From JAGMDK01 sp023128695 (GTDB taxonomy: Bacteria > Planctomycetota > Phycisphaerae > UBA1845 > Fen-1342), in contig DAOVQG010000003.1 in the NCBI GenBank assembly GCA_030628805.1, positions 1 to 40,235 on the forward strand: DNA of 40,235 bases. The letters are read 5' to 3'. Under the pieces are notes generated by a model. That model searched no databases, had not been told where the DNA came from, and saw only the letters and a list, made by a program, of their open reading frames with translations. Shown here piece after piece: positions 32,938-40,235 of the stretch (positions within the stretch are counted from its first letter, which is position 1; the number at the start of each line of letters is the position of its first letter). Position numbers and translations under genes: made by a program.

Positions 32938-32992
32938 ATTGACGGTTGCCAGATTGACGGTTGACGATTGCAGATTGACTTTTGACGATTGT
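32938..32992. repeat. heptamer array (ATTGACG)n after bzdQ
   Basis: Degenerate ATTGACG units (GGTTGCC, ATTGCAG, ACTTTTG variants), starting four bases after the bzdQ stop. Confidence 0.75.
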
Positions 32993-33014
32993 AGTCCGTA
33001 GGGTCCGCTGTGCG

Positions 33015-33373
33015 CAATGGTACTAACCTTGGCAAGGTGACAAGGCTGAATGAATCGTATAAGTGTCGATGCGCGACAGACTTAGCCCCGTTAGGGGCGC
33101 TCGATAATAGCCCAGCGATTTATCGCTGGGAATGCGAGGCAAAGTGCCGCCGATAGTCCCGTAGGGACGAATGAACCGGCTGCGGCGCCTAACCACGGAT
33201 TCAGTTGTCCCTCCGGGACACAGCGTATACGGCTCACCGCAACCCAGCGATGAATCGCTGGGCTATTCTCGGCGGTCCCTACGGGACCATGAGTTGCAGA
33301 AGGAGTTGTACCGCATAGGAAGTTGTGCCGCATAGGGACACAGTAGTGGTTGAGGTCAAGGTTAGTACCATTG
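33015..33373. mobile_element. 359-bp nested inverted-repeat (MITE-like) element
   Basis: The terminal 17-bp repeats CAATGGTACTAACCTTG (33015-33031) and the exact reverse complement (33357-33373) enclose inner palindromes: CCCAGCGATTTATCGCTGGG near 33110, CCCAGCGATGAATCGCTGGG near 33245, and TCCCGTAGGGA-type units. Beyond the ends TCCGC...GCGGA also matches partly. No ORF. It separates bzdQ from the ferredoxin gene and accounts for the gene-less 492 bases there, with the heptamer array. Probably a non-autonomous insertion. Confidence 0.8.
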
Positions 33374-33425
33374 CACTGTGCGGATCACACCTTGATTCCG
33401 CACATCAGATTATGGACATTAGATC

Positions 33426-33713
33426 ATGATTGCTAATTATGGCTATAAGGATGGTGCCGGGGATTTCTTTATTACCATCGATACGGACAAGTGCGACGGT
33501 TGCGGCGACTGCGTTTCGGCTTGCCCCGAAAACGTGTTTGTGGTCGGCGAGGACCCGAACGACCCCCTGCGCGACGAGCCGGTGGCCTTTGTCAGTGATG
33601 AACAGCGCAAGAAGCTCAAGTACACCTGTAATCCCTGCAAACCGGACCGGAATCGGCCGCCGCTGCCGTGTGTCGAGGCGTGCAAGCCGCGGGCCATCTC
33701 GCACTCTTGGTGA
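33426..33713 (+). CDS. 2[4Fe-4S] ferredoxin, electron donor of benzoyl-CoA reductase
   Basis: 95 aa. First cluster CDGCGDCVSACPE (CxxCxxCxxxCP); second cluster CNPC, then an 11-residue loop, then CVEACKP. The long loop between the second-cluster cysteines is like the ferredoxins of aromatic degraders and photosynthetic bacteria. It accepts electrons from the next gene's product and passes them to BzdP/Q, the role of BzdM in Azoarcus. No unusual start; ATG 33426 lies in the first clean sequence after the repeat element. Confidence 0.88.
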   Translation: MIANYGYKDGAGDFFITIDTDKCDGCGDCVSACPENVFVVGEDPNDPLRDEPVAFVSDEQRKKLKYTCNPCKPDRNRPPLPCVEACKPRAISHSW

Positions 33714-33719
33714 GCGCGG

Positions 33720-33757
33720 ATTGACGATTGCAGATTGACGATTGGCGATTGCGGATT
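33720..33757. repeat. heptamer array (ATTGACG)n after the ferredoxin gene
   Basis: Begins six bases after the ferredoxin stop codon; units ATTGACG, ATTGCAG, ATTGGCG, ATTGCGG. Confidence 0.8.
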
Positions 33758-33773
33758 GAGAGCGTAGGGCTTT

Positions 33774-36308
33774 ATGGCCAAGATTAACCTCAATGGTAAA
33801 GCGTGCGAGGCGGAAGATGGAGCCACAATACTGAACGTCGCGGCGGACAACGGTATATACATTCCATCCCTGTGTAATCACCCCGATCTGCCGCCTTTTC
33901 AGGATTTGCCTCTTTCAACACAAGTCTTTCGAGGTAACCAATGCTACGTCAACAATCCCATAGCACAAGATGATATATTAGCCGACAAGATACAATCTGG
34001 CAATCCTCAATCGTCAATCGTCAACCGTCAATCGTCAATCACCCGTCTGGAGGGTTGTGGTCTTTGTGTAGTCGAGGTAGCGGGGCAATCTGAGCCGGTG
34101 CGGGCCTGTCATACGCCGGTGTCTGACGGCATGGTGATCCAGACCGAAAGCGAAGCGCTCTGGGCACTCAGGCGCACGAATCTGATGCGGATTCTGGGTC
34201 GCCATCCACACGCCTGCCTGACCTGCGCCCAGCGGGAGGGGTGCAGCCTGGAGGACTGTTCCGCCAACGTCCCGAAAGAGGAACGCTGTTGCACTCAGTT
34301 TCATAACTGCGAGCTGCGCAAAGTGGCCGAGTACGTCGGCGTGAAGGAGGAGACGCCGCGCTATCGGCCGGCGGGACTGCCGATTCTGGAGGACGAGCCG
34401 CTCTTCGCCCGCGACTTCAATCTGTGCATCGACTGCGCGCGCTGCGTCCGGGTCTGCAACCAGGTTCGCGGCGTTGAGGCGCTCGGAATCGTCCACAACA
34501 ACGGGCGCCTGGTTGTCGGCAGCATCGCCCCTACACTGATCGAGTCGGGCTGCAAGTTCTGTGGCGCTTGTGTCGAGGTCTGTCCGACCGGATGCCTGGC
34601 GGACAAATGTACCCAACTCGGCGAGCGGGAACACTGGCTGGTGCCGTGTGTGCATACCTGTCCGGCCGGGGTGGACGTGCCGGGGTACATCCGTCGCATC
34701 GCCGCCGGCGATTTGAAAGGAGCGGCCGCGCTGGTCTGGGAGAAGCTGCCGCTGGCCAACGTGCTGGGGCACATCTGTTTTCACCTGTGCGAGGTGGAGT
34801 GTCGCCGCGGCCAGATCGACGATCCACTGGCCATCTGTGCTTTGAAGCGGTTCGCACTGGAGGCGGGCAACGGTACTTTCCTTCAGGAAGCGGCGAGAGC
34901 CCCCGCTAGCGGTAAAAAGGTTGCGGTCGTCGGTGCCGGGCCGGCGGGACTGTCCGCGGCCTACTTCCTGAGGTTCAAGGGTCACGCCGTCACGATTTTC
35001 GAGGCCTCGGATTCCCCCGGCGGCATGCCGGCGCTGTCTGTTCCGAAATATAGACTGCCACCCGAAGTTTTGGATAAAGATATCGCCGCCATTTGTGCGC
35101 TGGGCGTGGAAATCAAGACCGGCCAACACCTGCCCACCGGCGAGGCCATGGTTGACCTGCTCGGCCAGGGTTTTGACGCCGTGCTGGTGGCCGTGGGCCT
35201 GCCAAACGCCAAGCGGATCCCCCTCGACGGAAGCGACTTGGCCGGCGTGTACTGGGGGCTCGATTTTCTAAGGGCCGTCAAGGCGGGCGCGAGCTTCGAT
35301 CTCGGCCGGCAGGTTATCATAGTAGGTGGCGGTAATGTCGCCATCGACGTAGCCATGACCGCGCTGCGGCTCTCGGGCGGACAGGTGCGCCTGTTCTGCT
35401 TGGAATGCCGCGATGAAATGCCCGCTCACGTGTACGAGATCGAGAAAGCCGAGGCCGAGGGGATCGAGATCAATCCCGGCTGGGGCCCCGACAAGATCCT
35501 TGAGACAGACGGCAAAGTTAAGAGCATCGAGTTTCGCCGCTGCACATCTGTATTCGACGAGCAGCGCAACTTCGCCCCGACCTTCGACGATCAGCAACGG
35601 AAGACGGTCGACGCGAGCGTGGTCATCCTCGCTATCGGTCAAGCCCCACCAGATGACATCCCCGCTGAACAGAAAGGCGTCTTTCTGGCCGGCGATATCA
35701 CGAGCGGCTCCGCCGGCGGCTCGGTTGTTGACGCCGTCGCCTCCGGACGGGCGGCCGCCGAACGCATCGATCAGCACCTCGGCGGCGACGGGCAGATAAC
35801 ACTCCAGCTCAGCGATCATGCGCCGCCCAGCGCCCGGATCGGGCGCGAAGAAGGATTCGCGCCCCGCCCGCGGATACCGTATCCTTGCGCAGCACCCGAG
35901 GAACGATGTACTGATTTCCAGCAGATTGAAGGAACCTACTCCCCCGAGGCGGCGGCGGCCGAAGCCAAGCGCTGCCTGCAATGTGATCTGCGGTTGCTGT
36001 TCACCCCGCCTCCGCTGCCGCCGGAAAAATGGTTGGTGTTCGATCATTCAAACGTCGAGCAAGTGCCCGCGGTTGAAGGGGTCATTATCCTGGCCGACGC
36101 GGACAAGAAACCCACTATGATCAGGGGGGCGGAAGACATCCGAGCCGTCCTGCTGGAAAAACTGGACGCGGATACCGAGGCCGGTTTTTTCCAATGGGAA
36201 GAGGACCGCATGTACACCAAGCGCGAAAGCGAGCTGATCCAGCAGCACCTCAAGCAATACGGCGAACTCCCCGGCGGCGGAGACGACGAACTGGACGACC
36301 TTTTTTAG
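33774..36308 (+). CDS. NAD(P)H:ferredoxin oxidoreductase-like iron-sulfur flavoprotein (BzdV-like)
   Basis: 844 aa. Domains: plant-type [2Fe-2S] (Cys34, Cys95, Cys98, Cys111), NuoG-like LTCAQREGCSLEDC, two [4Fe-4S] clusters (CIDCARCVRVCNQ; CKFCGACVEVCPTGC), GltD-type N-terminal clusters (CVHTCPAGVDVPGY...CFHLCEVECRRG), FAD motif VAVVGAGPAGLSAAYF near residue 383, and an NAD(P) motif IIVGGGNVAIDVAM near 521, then CLQCD. It should transfer electrons from NAD(P)H to ferredoxin, perhaps with bifurcation. Anomaly: Cys34 and Cys95 are 60 residues apart, where the family has about 10-11; the extra 50 residues are in-frame foreign DNA (33897-34041) ending in QSSIVNRQSSI encoded by heptamers. The domain may still fold around the insert, or the [2Fe-2S] cluster may be lost. 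Last gene of the operon. Confidence 0.88.
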   Translation: MAKINLNGKACEAEDGATILNVAADNGIYIPSLCNHPDLPPFQDLPLSTQVFRGNQCYVNNPIAQDDILADKIQSGNPQSSIVNRQSSITRLEGCGLCVVEVAGQSEPVRACHTPVSDGMVIQTESEALWALRRTNLMRILGRHPHACLTCAQREGCSLEDCSANVPKEERCCTQFHNCELRKVAEYVGVKEETPRYRPAGLPILEDEPLFARDFNLCIDCARCVRVCNQVRGVEALGIVHNNGRLVVGSIAPTLIESGCKFCGACVEVCPTGCLADKCTQLGEREHWLVPCVHTCPAGVDVPGYIRRIAAGDLKGAAALVWEKLPLANVLGHICFHLCEVECRRGQIDDPLAICALKRFALEAGNGTFLQEAARAPASGKKVAVVGAGPAGLSAAYFLRFKGHAVTIFEASDSPGGMPALSVPKYRLPPEVLDKDIAAICALGVEIKTGQHLPTGEAMVDLLGQGFDAVLVAVGLPNAKRIPLDGSDLAGVYWGLDFLRAVKAGASFDLGRQVIIVGGGNVAIDVAMTALRLSGGQVRLFCLECRDEMPAHVYEIEKAEAEGIEINPGWGPDKILETDGKVKSIEFRRCTSVFDEQRNFAPTFDDQQRKTVDASVVILAIGQAPPDDIPAEQKGVFLAGDITSGSAGGSVVDAVASGRAAAERIDQHLGGDGQITLQLSDHAPPSARIGREEGFAPRPRIPYPCAAPEERCTDFQQIEGTYSPEAAAAEAKRCLQCDLRLLFTPPPLPPEKWLVFDHSNVEQVPAVEGVIILADADKKPTMIRGAEDIRAVLLEKLDADTEAGFFQWEEDRMYTKRESELIQQHLKQYGELPGGGDDELDDLF
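34007..34040. repeat. heptamer array (CGTCAAT)n inside the BzdV-like CDS
   Basis: Units read CAATCGT in the sense direction, the open orientation, giving PQSSIVNRQSSIT. The preceding 100 bases (33897-34000) are AT-rich and unrelated to the family, and appear to be part of the same insert. Confidence 0.85.
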
Positions 36309-36424
36309 ACTCCGCCGGGCGTGAACCAGTTGTCGCCCCGGTCCAGAGCGGCGGCGTGTTGAACGAGGCAAACCACGGCCGCGGTTTTCAGGCTGTGACG
36401 CAAGCGAAAACGGATCTTGTCATC

Positions 36425-37834
36425 GTGGAACACGACTTTCTTTCCAAACAGAGCTCTTTTACGCGACGACAGTTCCTCGGCGCGCTCAGTACCGGAGTAT
36501 CGTGGTTTGCGTGGGGGTGTTCCTCCGACCAACCCGCGCCCCAACCTAAGAAGAGTCGTTCCATGTCGTTCGATGTGCTAACCGGCCGGCCAACACTCAG
36601 TTCCGTCACGTTCAATATCGTCTCGCCGTTAGCAGGCCGAGGCCTGGTGGAATATGGACCGGACCCGGTACATCCGGATCAGCGCTCGGATCCAAAACCG
36701 CTCGAGGGCGGCACGCCGGGTGAGATCGTCCTGCAGGGCCTTACGTCGGCGACACGTTACTATTATCGCGTGCGGCCGGCGGCTGAGCGCTCGAACTCAG
36801 GTGTGGCCGGCACCACGGGCACCTTTTGTACCCAGCGCCGGCCGGGTGAATCGTTCGTGTTCACACTTACGACCGATTCCCATCTGTTGGCCGGGCGCCC
36901 CCGCCCAGAAGGCAGTGCCTTTGCTCGGGCCATGGCGCGTGTGCCGGCGGAGCAACCCGATTTCCACATCACCTTGGGCGATGAGGCGATGACGCACGCC
37001 CCCCTACACCCGACCCACGCCCACGATCAGCCTTCCGCCGACGCGGCCTATCTAAACTTTCGGCAGAACTACGCCGCGGTGGCACGGTGCGCTCCGCTGT
37101 TCTTCGCGCTCGGCAACCACGACGGGGAGGGCTGGATTGACGAGGATCACGATCACAGCCGAATTCTGGCGGAGTATTCCCGAACGGCCCGGACCCGGTA
37201 CGTCCCCAACCCTCACCAAGAGACCTATCCCCAGGGCGGCGGTCCGCACGACAACTACTACGCGTGGACTTGGGGGGATGCCTTGTTCGTGGTCCTGGAC
37301 CCCTTTACCTACAGCTCCACAGGCCCCAAAGCGCCCGAGGACTGGACCCTCGGTGCCCAGCAGTTGGCGTGGCTCGAACAGGTGCTCAAGACCGCGACCC
37401 GGAAATGGAAGCTGCTGTTCCAGCATCAGCTTGTCGGCGGATCGCCCTGGAATTCGGTCCGCCCCGGCCGGCAACCGTTCCCGAATTACGGCCGCGGCGG
37501 CGCCACCTTCGCCAACGGGGGTGAGCAGAAGACCATCCACCAACTCATGAAGCAGTACGGCGGACAAATCATCTTCAAAGGTCACGATCACGTCTTCGCC
37601 GACGAAACCTACGACGGCATCCGCTACACCACTTGTGGACGGCTGGCCGGAGAGAAGCGACCGTCCGGGCCGACCTGGGCCGCGCTGCCGCGCTTCCGCG
37701 AGCTGTACCCCGGCGGCTACGACGGCGTGTGGGGCTACATCCGCGTCGCGGTCACGCCCATGTCCGTCGAGGTGAAATACATCTCGGTGGATGGCGAGGA
37801 GCGCGGTAGTTATCTTGTCGGTAGCTCGGGGTAG
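36425..37834 (+). CDS. exported metallophosphoesterase (purple acid phosphatase-like)
   Basis: 469 aa if GTG 36425 is the start; GTG 36395 is possible and no start has a good ribosome site. A Tat-like signal SFTRRQFLGALSTGVSWFAWGC is near the N-terminus, with a weak lipobox ending AWGC. A fibronectin-III-like domain follows (SVTFNIVSPLAGRGLVEYG..YYYRVRP), then the metallophosphoesterase motifs DSH, GDE, GNHD, FQHQ and GHDH. All five metal-binding blocks are present, so it should be active on a phosphate ester outside the cytoplasm. Not obviously part of the aromatic pathway. Confidence 0.8.
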   Translation: MEHDFLSKQSSFTRRQFLGALSTGVSWFAWGCSSDQPAPQPKKSRSMSFDVLTGRPTLSSVTFNIVSPLAGRGLVEYGPDPVHPDQRSDPKPLEGGTPGEIVLQGLTSATRYYYRVRPAAERSNSGVAGTTGTFCTQRRPGESFVFTLTTDSHLLAGRPRPEGSAFARAMARVPAEQPDFHITLGDEAMTHAPLHPTHAHDQPSADAAYLNFRQNYAAVARCAPLFFALGNHDGEGWIDEDHDHSRILAEYSRTARTRYVPNPHQETYPQGGGPHDNYYAWTWGDALFVVLDPFTYSSTGPKAPEDWTLGAQQLAWLEQVLKTATRKWKLLFQHQLVGGSPWNSVRPGRQPFPNYGRGGATFANGGEQKTIHQLMKQYGGQIIFKGHDHVFADETYDGIRYTTCGRLAGEKRPSGPTWAALPRFRELYPGGYDGVWGYIRVAVTPMSVEVKYISVDGEERGSYLVGSSG

Positions 37835-37908
37835 CTCGCCTTGCATTGCCGGGGCCGGCGTGATACTGGCTGACACCGTCCGCCGCTATCGACACCGTCA
37901 GCGGACTG

Positions 37909-39708
37909 TTATGGCAAGCTTCTCGCGGCGTGGGCTCGACGAATCGCCTCTTCGAGCCACTGCCGCCGGGAGGTATTCTGGTTGGAGTCGGACATGCGGT
38001 CGAGCAATTCTTGAGCCTGCCCTCCGACCGCCAGCACGTCATCCCAGCGCTGCTGTTTGCCATACAGGGTCGCCAAGGACATGAGACATATAACGCGGCG
38101 GTCGTCCTCCTGGCGGGGGGCGAAGTCGTGTTCCAGGGCCCGTTGGAAGAGGGCGATGGCTTCTTGATCCTGTTGCATAGTCTTGTGCCGCACGCCGAGC
38201 AGGCGGAATTGCTCGCCCCAGCCGCGCCGCGGGGTGAAACCTGTCAGAGGCTGGTGCACCAGCAGCGAAAAGACAGCCAGGGGCAACAGAGTCAATCCCA
38301 CGGCCCGGTAACGTTTGGCTCGCAGCGCGTCGATCCACCACACGATCTGAAAACCCGCCCACACAAACAAACCCGCGACCGCGACCAGGCGGTAGCGCCC
38401 CAACACGAACATCAGTGTGAAGGCTCCCACCTGGATCGCCATCCAGACGTACAGTAGGAAATACTCCCGCCGACGGCGCAGCGAACACACCAGGCCTGTC
38501 AGGGCGATCGGTCCCAGCACGCCGAAGCTTATCAGCGGCCAACGTAAGATGGGCGAGAAGCAGACCTTGTAGAAGTAGTAGTGATCCGCGGTGCCGACCT
38601 CGACGGCGTTCCAGAACAGACAGAACTTCCGCCACAGCAGCTTCAGAAAGCGGCTCGGATCGTCGGCGATGGCGGCCAGGGTCCGGCTCCGCAGATCGCG
38701 TGAGATTTCAGAAGGCCTCGGATCATCCGGCCCGCGTCGAAAACCTCGCAGATGCCAGCCCAGGTTCACGCCGGGGATCTGCAACAGGTCTTCCGGCAAG
38801 GGCTGAAAACTGCCGGTGGCCGCCGGGCTGTTGCCGATGTAGAACGTCAGGCCCGAATTCGAGGTCAGCAAGACCCAGTCCCGTCCGACGACATAATTCC
38901 GGATCGTCACCGCCACAATGCAGGCTCCGGCTACCCCGCAAACCGCGGCACACCGCACGAGCTTTTCTTTCCACCCCTGAGCCGGGACCCCCACCAGAAT
39001 CCAGAGCACCACGCCCGGCAAAAGGAGCAGAGCGGTCCCGTGTGCCAACCCGCAGAGGCCTAACAGCAAACCGCCGAACAGCCACCAGCCCAGCGCGCCC
39101 CCGCGGGCGGCCCGCAACAGGACCAGCATGGCCGCCACGTTCACAAAGGTGATCAATTGCGTGGCCAGCAACAGGCTGTCGTGAAAGATGAACGGCCCAT
39201 AGCAGGCGGCGGCCAGTCCGGCGATGATCCCCACCGCGTTCCCCCCCAGACGGCGTCCGAGCCAATAGATGAGCACGCAGGTCAGGGCACCCCACAGGCA
39301 CTGGACGTACGCCGCCACGTGAATCTCAGGGCCGTAACCGGTGCTGCTGTGTAATGCTTCCGCGGACAAGCCGCCGATTGTGCGATAGACCCCCGCCAAC
39401 ACGTACGGGTAAAGCGGGGCCATGAAGTAAACGTCGTCGCTCAGGCCTCCGTCAGCGATAGCGTGACGGGCCAGCAGGTCGTAATAGGCGGCGTCGAACA
39501 GGTGGAGATGGTGGTCGTGGAAGGGGGTGCCGCGTACGGCGCTGTAATGCGCGCTCCGCAACCCCGCCGCCACGATGAAAACGAACACACTCACCACCAC
39601 CGGCTTCAAGTACCACGGGCCGCGGGCCCCGGCGGACGGAGTGCCGGGGGCTGCCTCGGGGCGGGCGGACTTGCGACTTGAAGCAGCGTGTCGGGTAGTC
39701 GATTTCAC
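37909..39708 (-). CDS. integral membrane glycosyltransferase (PMT/ArnT-like) with C-terminal TPR-like part
   Basis: 599 aa from GTG 39708, chosen for the CAAAGGACGCTC site upstream; the frame reaches TTG 39789. Many hydrophobic segments: VVVSVFVFIVAAGL, the repeated LLLG/LLLP helices and FLLYVWMAIQVGAFTLMFVLGRYR. A periplasmic loop after helix 1 contains FHDHHLHLFDAAYYDLLAR and APLYPYVLAGVYR, like the acidic/aromatic first loop of dolichyl- or undecaprenyl-phosphate sugar transferases (GT39/GT83). The last 120 residues (AIALFQRALEHDF..LMSLATLYGKQQRWDDVL) are TPR-like. Convergent with the phosphoesterase. Substrate unknown. Confidence 0.8.
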   Translation of the reverse strand: MKSTTRHAASSRKSARPEAAPGTPSAGARGPWYLKPVVVSVFVFIVAAGLRSAHYSAVRGTPFHDHHLHLFDAAYYDLLARHAIADGGLSDDVYFMAPLYPYVLAGVYRTIGGLSAEALHSSTGYGPEIHVAAYVQCLWGALTCVLIYWLGRRLGGNAVGIIAGLAAACYGPFIFHDSLLLATQLITFVNVAAMLVLLRAARGGALGWWLFGGLLLGLCGLAHGTALLLLPGVVLWILVGVPAQGWKEKLVRCAAVCGVAGACIVAVTIRNYVVGRDWVLLTSNSGLTFYIGNSPAATGSFQPLPEDLLQIPGVNLGWHLRGFRRGPDDPRPSEISRDLRSRTLAAIADDPSRFLKLLWRKFCLFWNAVEVGTADHYYFYKVCFSPILRWPLISFGVLGPIALTGLVCSLRRRREYFLLYVWMAIQVGAFTLMFVLGRYRLVAVAGLFVWAGFQIVWWIDALRAKRYRAVGLTLLPLAVFSLLVHQPLTGFTPRRGWGEQFRLLGVRHKTMQQDQEAIALFQRALEHDFAPRQEDDRRVICLMSLATLYGKQQRWDDVLAVGGQAQELLDRMSDSNQNTSRRQWLEEAIRRAHAARSLP

Positions 39709-39858
39709 GAGCGTCCTTTGGAAAACGATCGTCGCACTCTGGATCGTGAACGCGAAACGAATACTGTCTGAGGGGGTAGGCCTCGTCAAGGACGCCGGCC
39801 GAAGGGGGTGTGCGTCATTTGCGTGGGTAAGCTGTCAATCCGAGCTTTTCACCGGCGG

Positions 39859-39932
39859 TGTGCCACTGCTCTTGAGCAGTGCCCAAGCTACCGCCGGTCA
39901 AAAGAAGACACTGCTCAAGAGCAGTGGCACAC
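39859..39932. repeat. GTGCCACTGCT inverted-repeat element, copy 3
   Basis: Left arm GTGCCACTGCTCTTGAGCAG and right arm CTGCTCAAGAGCAGTGGCAC about 30 bases apart, the best preserved of the three copies in this window. Confidence 0.8.
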
Positions 39933-39957
39933 AATGGCCTCGGTCGCGCGACCGGCT

Positions 39958-39981
39958 GGTGCGAGAATCCCTTCTCGCACC
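39958..39981. repeat. short palindromic repeat GGTGCGAGAA..TTCTCGCACC, copy 2
   Basis: Identical 10-bp arms to 3035-3058, with a TCCC loop. Confidence 0.75.
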
Positions 39982-40094
39982 CCATCCTCTTCGCGCTCTC
40001 CTCACCGGGTTGACGCCTCGACCGCTCGGCCTATACAGTTGCTTTGCCCTAGACGGACTGAGGTTCGTCGCAGACTAGGCTCTGTCGCAAAAGT

Positions 40095-40183
40095 AATGTA
40101 GCGTCCGGGCTCCGTCCCGGACGTAGTCGTAGGTGAGCATTTTCCCGCATCCTACGTCCGGGACAGAGCCCGGCCGCTACATT
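40095..40183. repeat. inverted repeat with 32-bp arms
   Basis: Arms 40095-40126 and 40152-40183 (AATGTAGCGTCCGGGCTCCG start) match at 30 of 32 positions, separated by 25 bases; each arm is nearly palindromic (GTCCGGGCTCCGTCCCGGAC). With the two repeats above it fills the 527 gene-less bases at the end of the window. Confidence 0.8.
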
Positions 40184-40235
40184 CGCCCTCCCCGCCGGAG
40201 TCGTCAGTCCAGGCCCAGCAAGCGACCGCCCCGCC

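Noticed and set aside
15066..34040. Heptamer arrays as a CRISPR array
   Set aside because: Units are 7 nt without spacers, repeated at many loci, and no cas genes are present.
34035..35129. 364-aa minus-strand frame
   Set aside because: Antisense to the cluster-binding and FAD regions of the BzdV-like gene; no own motifs.
1..40235. tRNA or rRNA genes
   Set aside because: No cloverleaf, TTCRANNC-type T-arm context or rRNA signature text was noticed on either strand.

Overview
The window (about 60% GC) looks like a planctomycete chromosome, probably Phycisphaerae-like. The evidence is a secreted protein with a C-terminal dockerin-like CPGDSN...NWRDID module, GTGFQPV-type and other nested palindromic repeats scattered between and inside genes, and a patchwork of toxin-antitoxin genes. 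The taxonomic call is an inference from style, not from a marker gene.

Layout. (1) 1-8937 is an accessory region: a secreted ankyrin/M14 carboxypeptidase, a 3' remnant of hen1, an unrecognised two-gene cassette of about 240 and 961 aa, a truncated DUF2283 gene, a frameshifted relE with its antitoxin, and a PIN-domain toxin with a small partner. (2) 8938-13682, minus strand: a TetR regulator followed by a molybdenum hydroxylase (FAD subunit, then a fused [2Fe-2S]/Mo subunit). (3) 13947-36308, plus strand: a 22 kb run of co-directional genes for anaerobic aromatic degradation by the benzoyl-CoA pathway. The order is oah/bamA, SDR, thiolase, dch, four-helix-bundle gene, had, a three-part CoA ligase fusion, second thiolase, MNT/HEPN pair, hydroxyacyl-CoA dehydrogenase/hydratase fusion, bzdN, bzdO, bzdP, second four-helix-bundle gene, bzdQ, ferredoxin, and a BzdV-like NAD(P)H:ferredoxin oxidoreductase. 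(4) 36425-39708: a metallophosphoesterase and, convergent to it, a membrane glycosyltransferase with a C-terminal TPR-like part. The end of the window is repeats.

How the genes work together (inference from families). An aromatic acid is activated by the ligase. Electrons pass through the BzdV-like protein to ferredoxin and then to an ATP-dependent class I benzoyl-CoA reductase (BzdNOPQ type, with two short ASKHA subunits). The dienoyl-CoA is hydrated by Dch, oxidised by Had and ring-opened by Oah. The SDR, the HAD/ECH fusion and the thiolases carry the product through beta-oxidation. The TetR protein probably controls the divergent units; a clean palindrome lies in the 264 bp between them.

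The least expected layer is repetitive. Heptanucleotide tandem arrays (ATTGACG)n occur at about 15 places between 9.5 and 34 kb. Nine of them begin 0-6 nt after a stop codon of a pathway gene. Two sit in-frame inside the molybdenum hydroxylase gene and one inside the [2Fe-2S] domain of the BzdV-like gene. The two four-helix-bundle genes inside the operon are each flanked by heptamer arrays in inverted orientation, and the second uses a different heptamer family (GCTTTCA/GCGATCA). This suggests a mobile or repeat-propagating unit built of a bundle protein plus inverted heptamer arrays.
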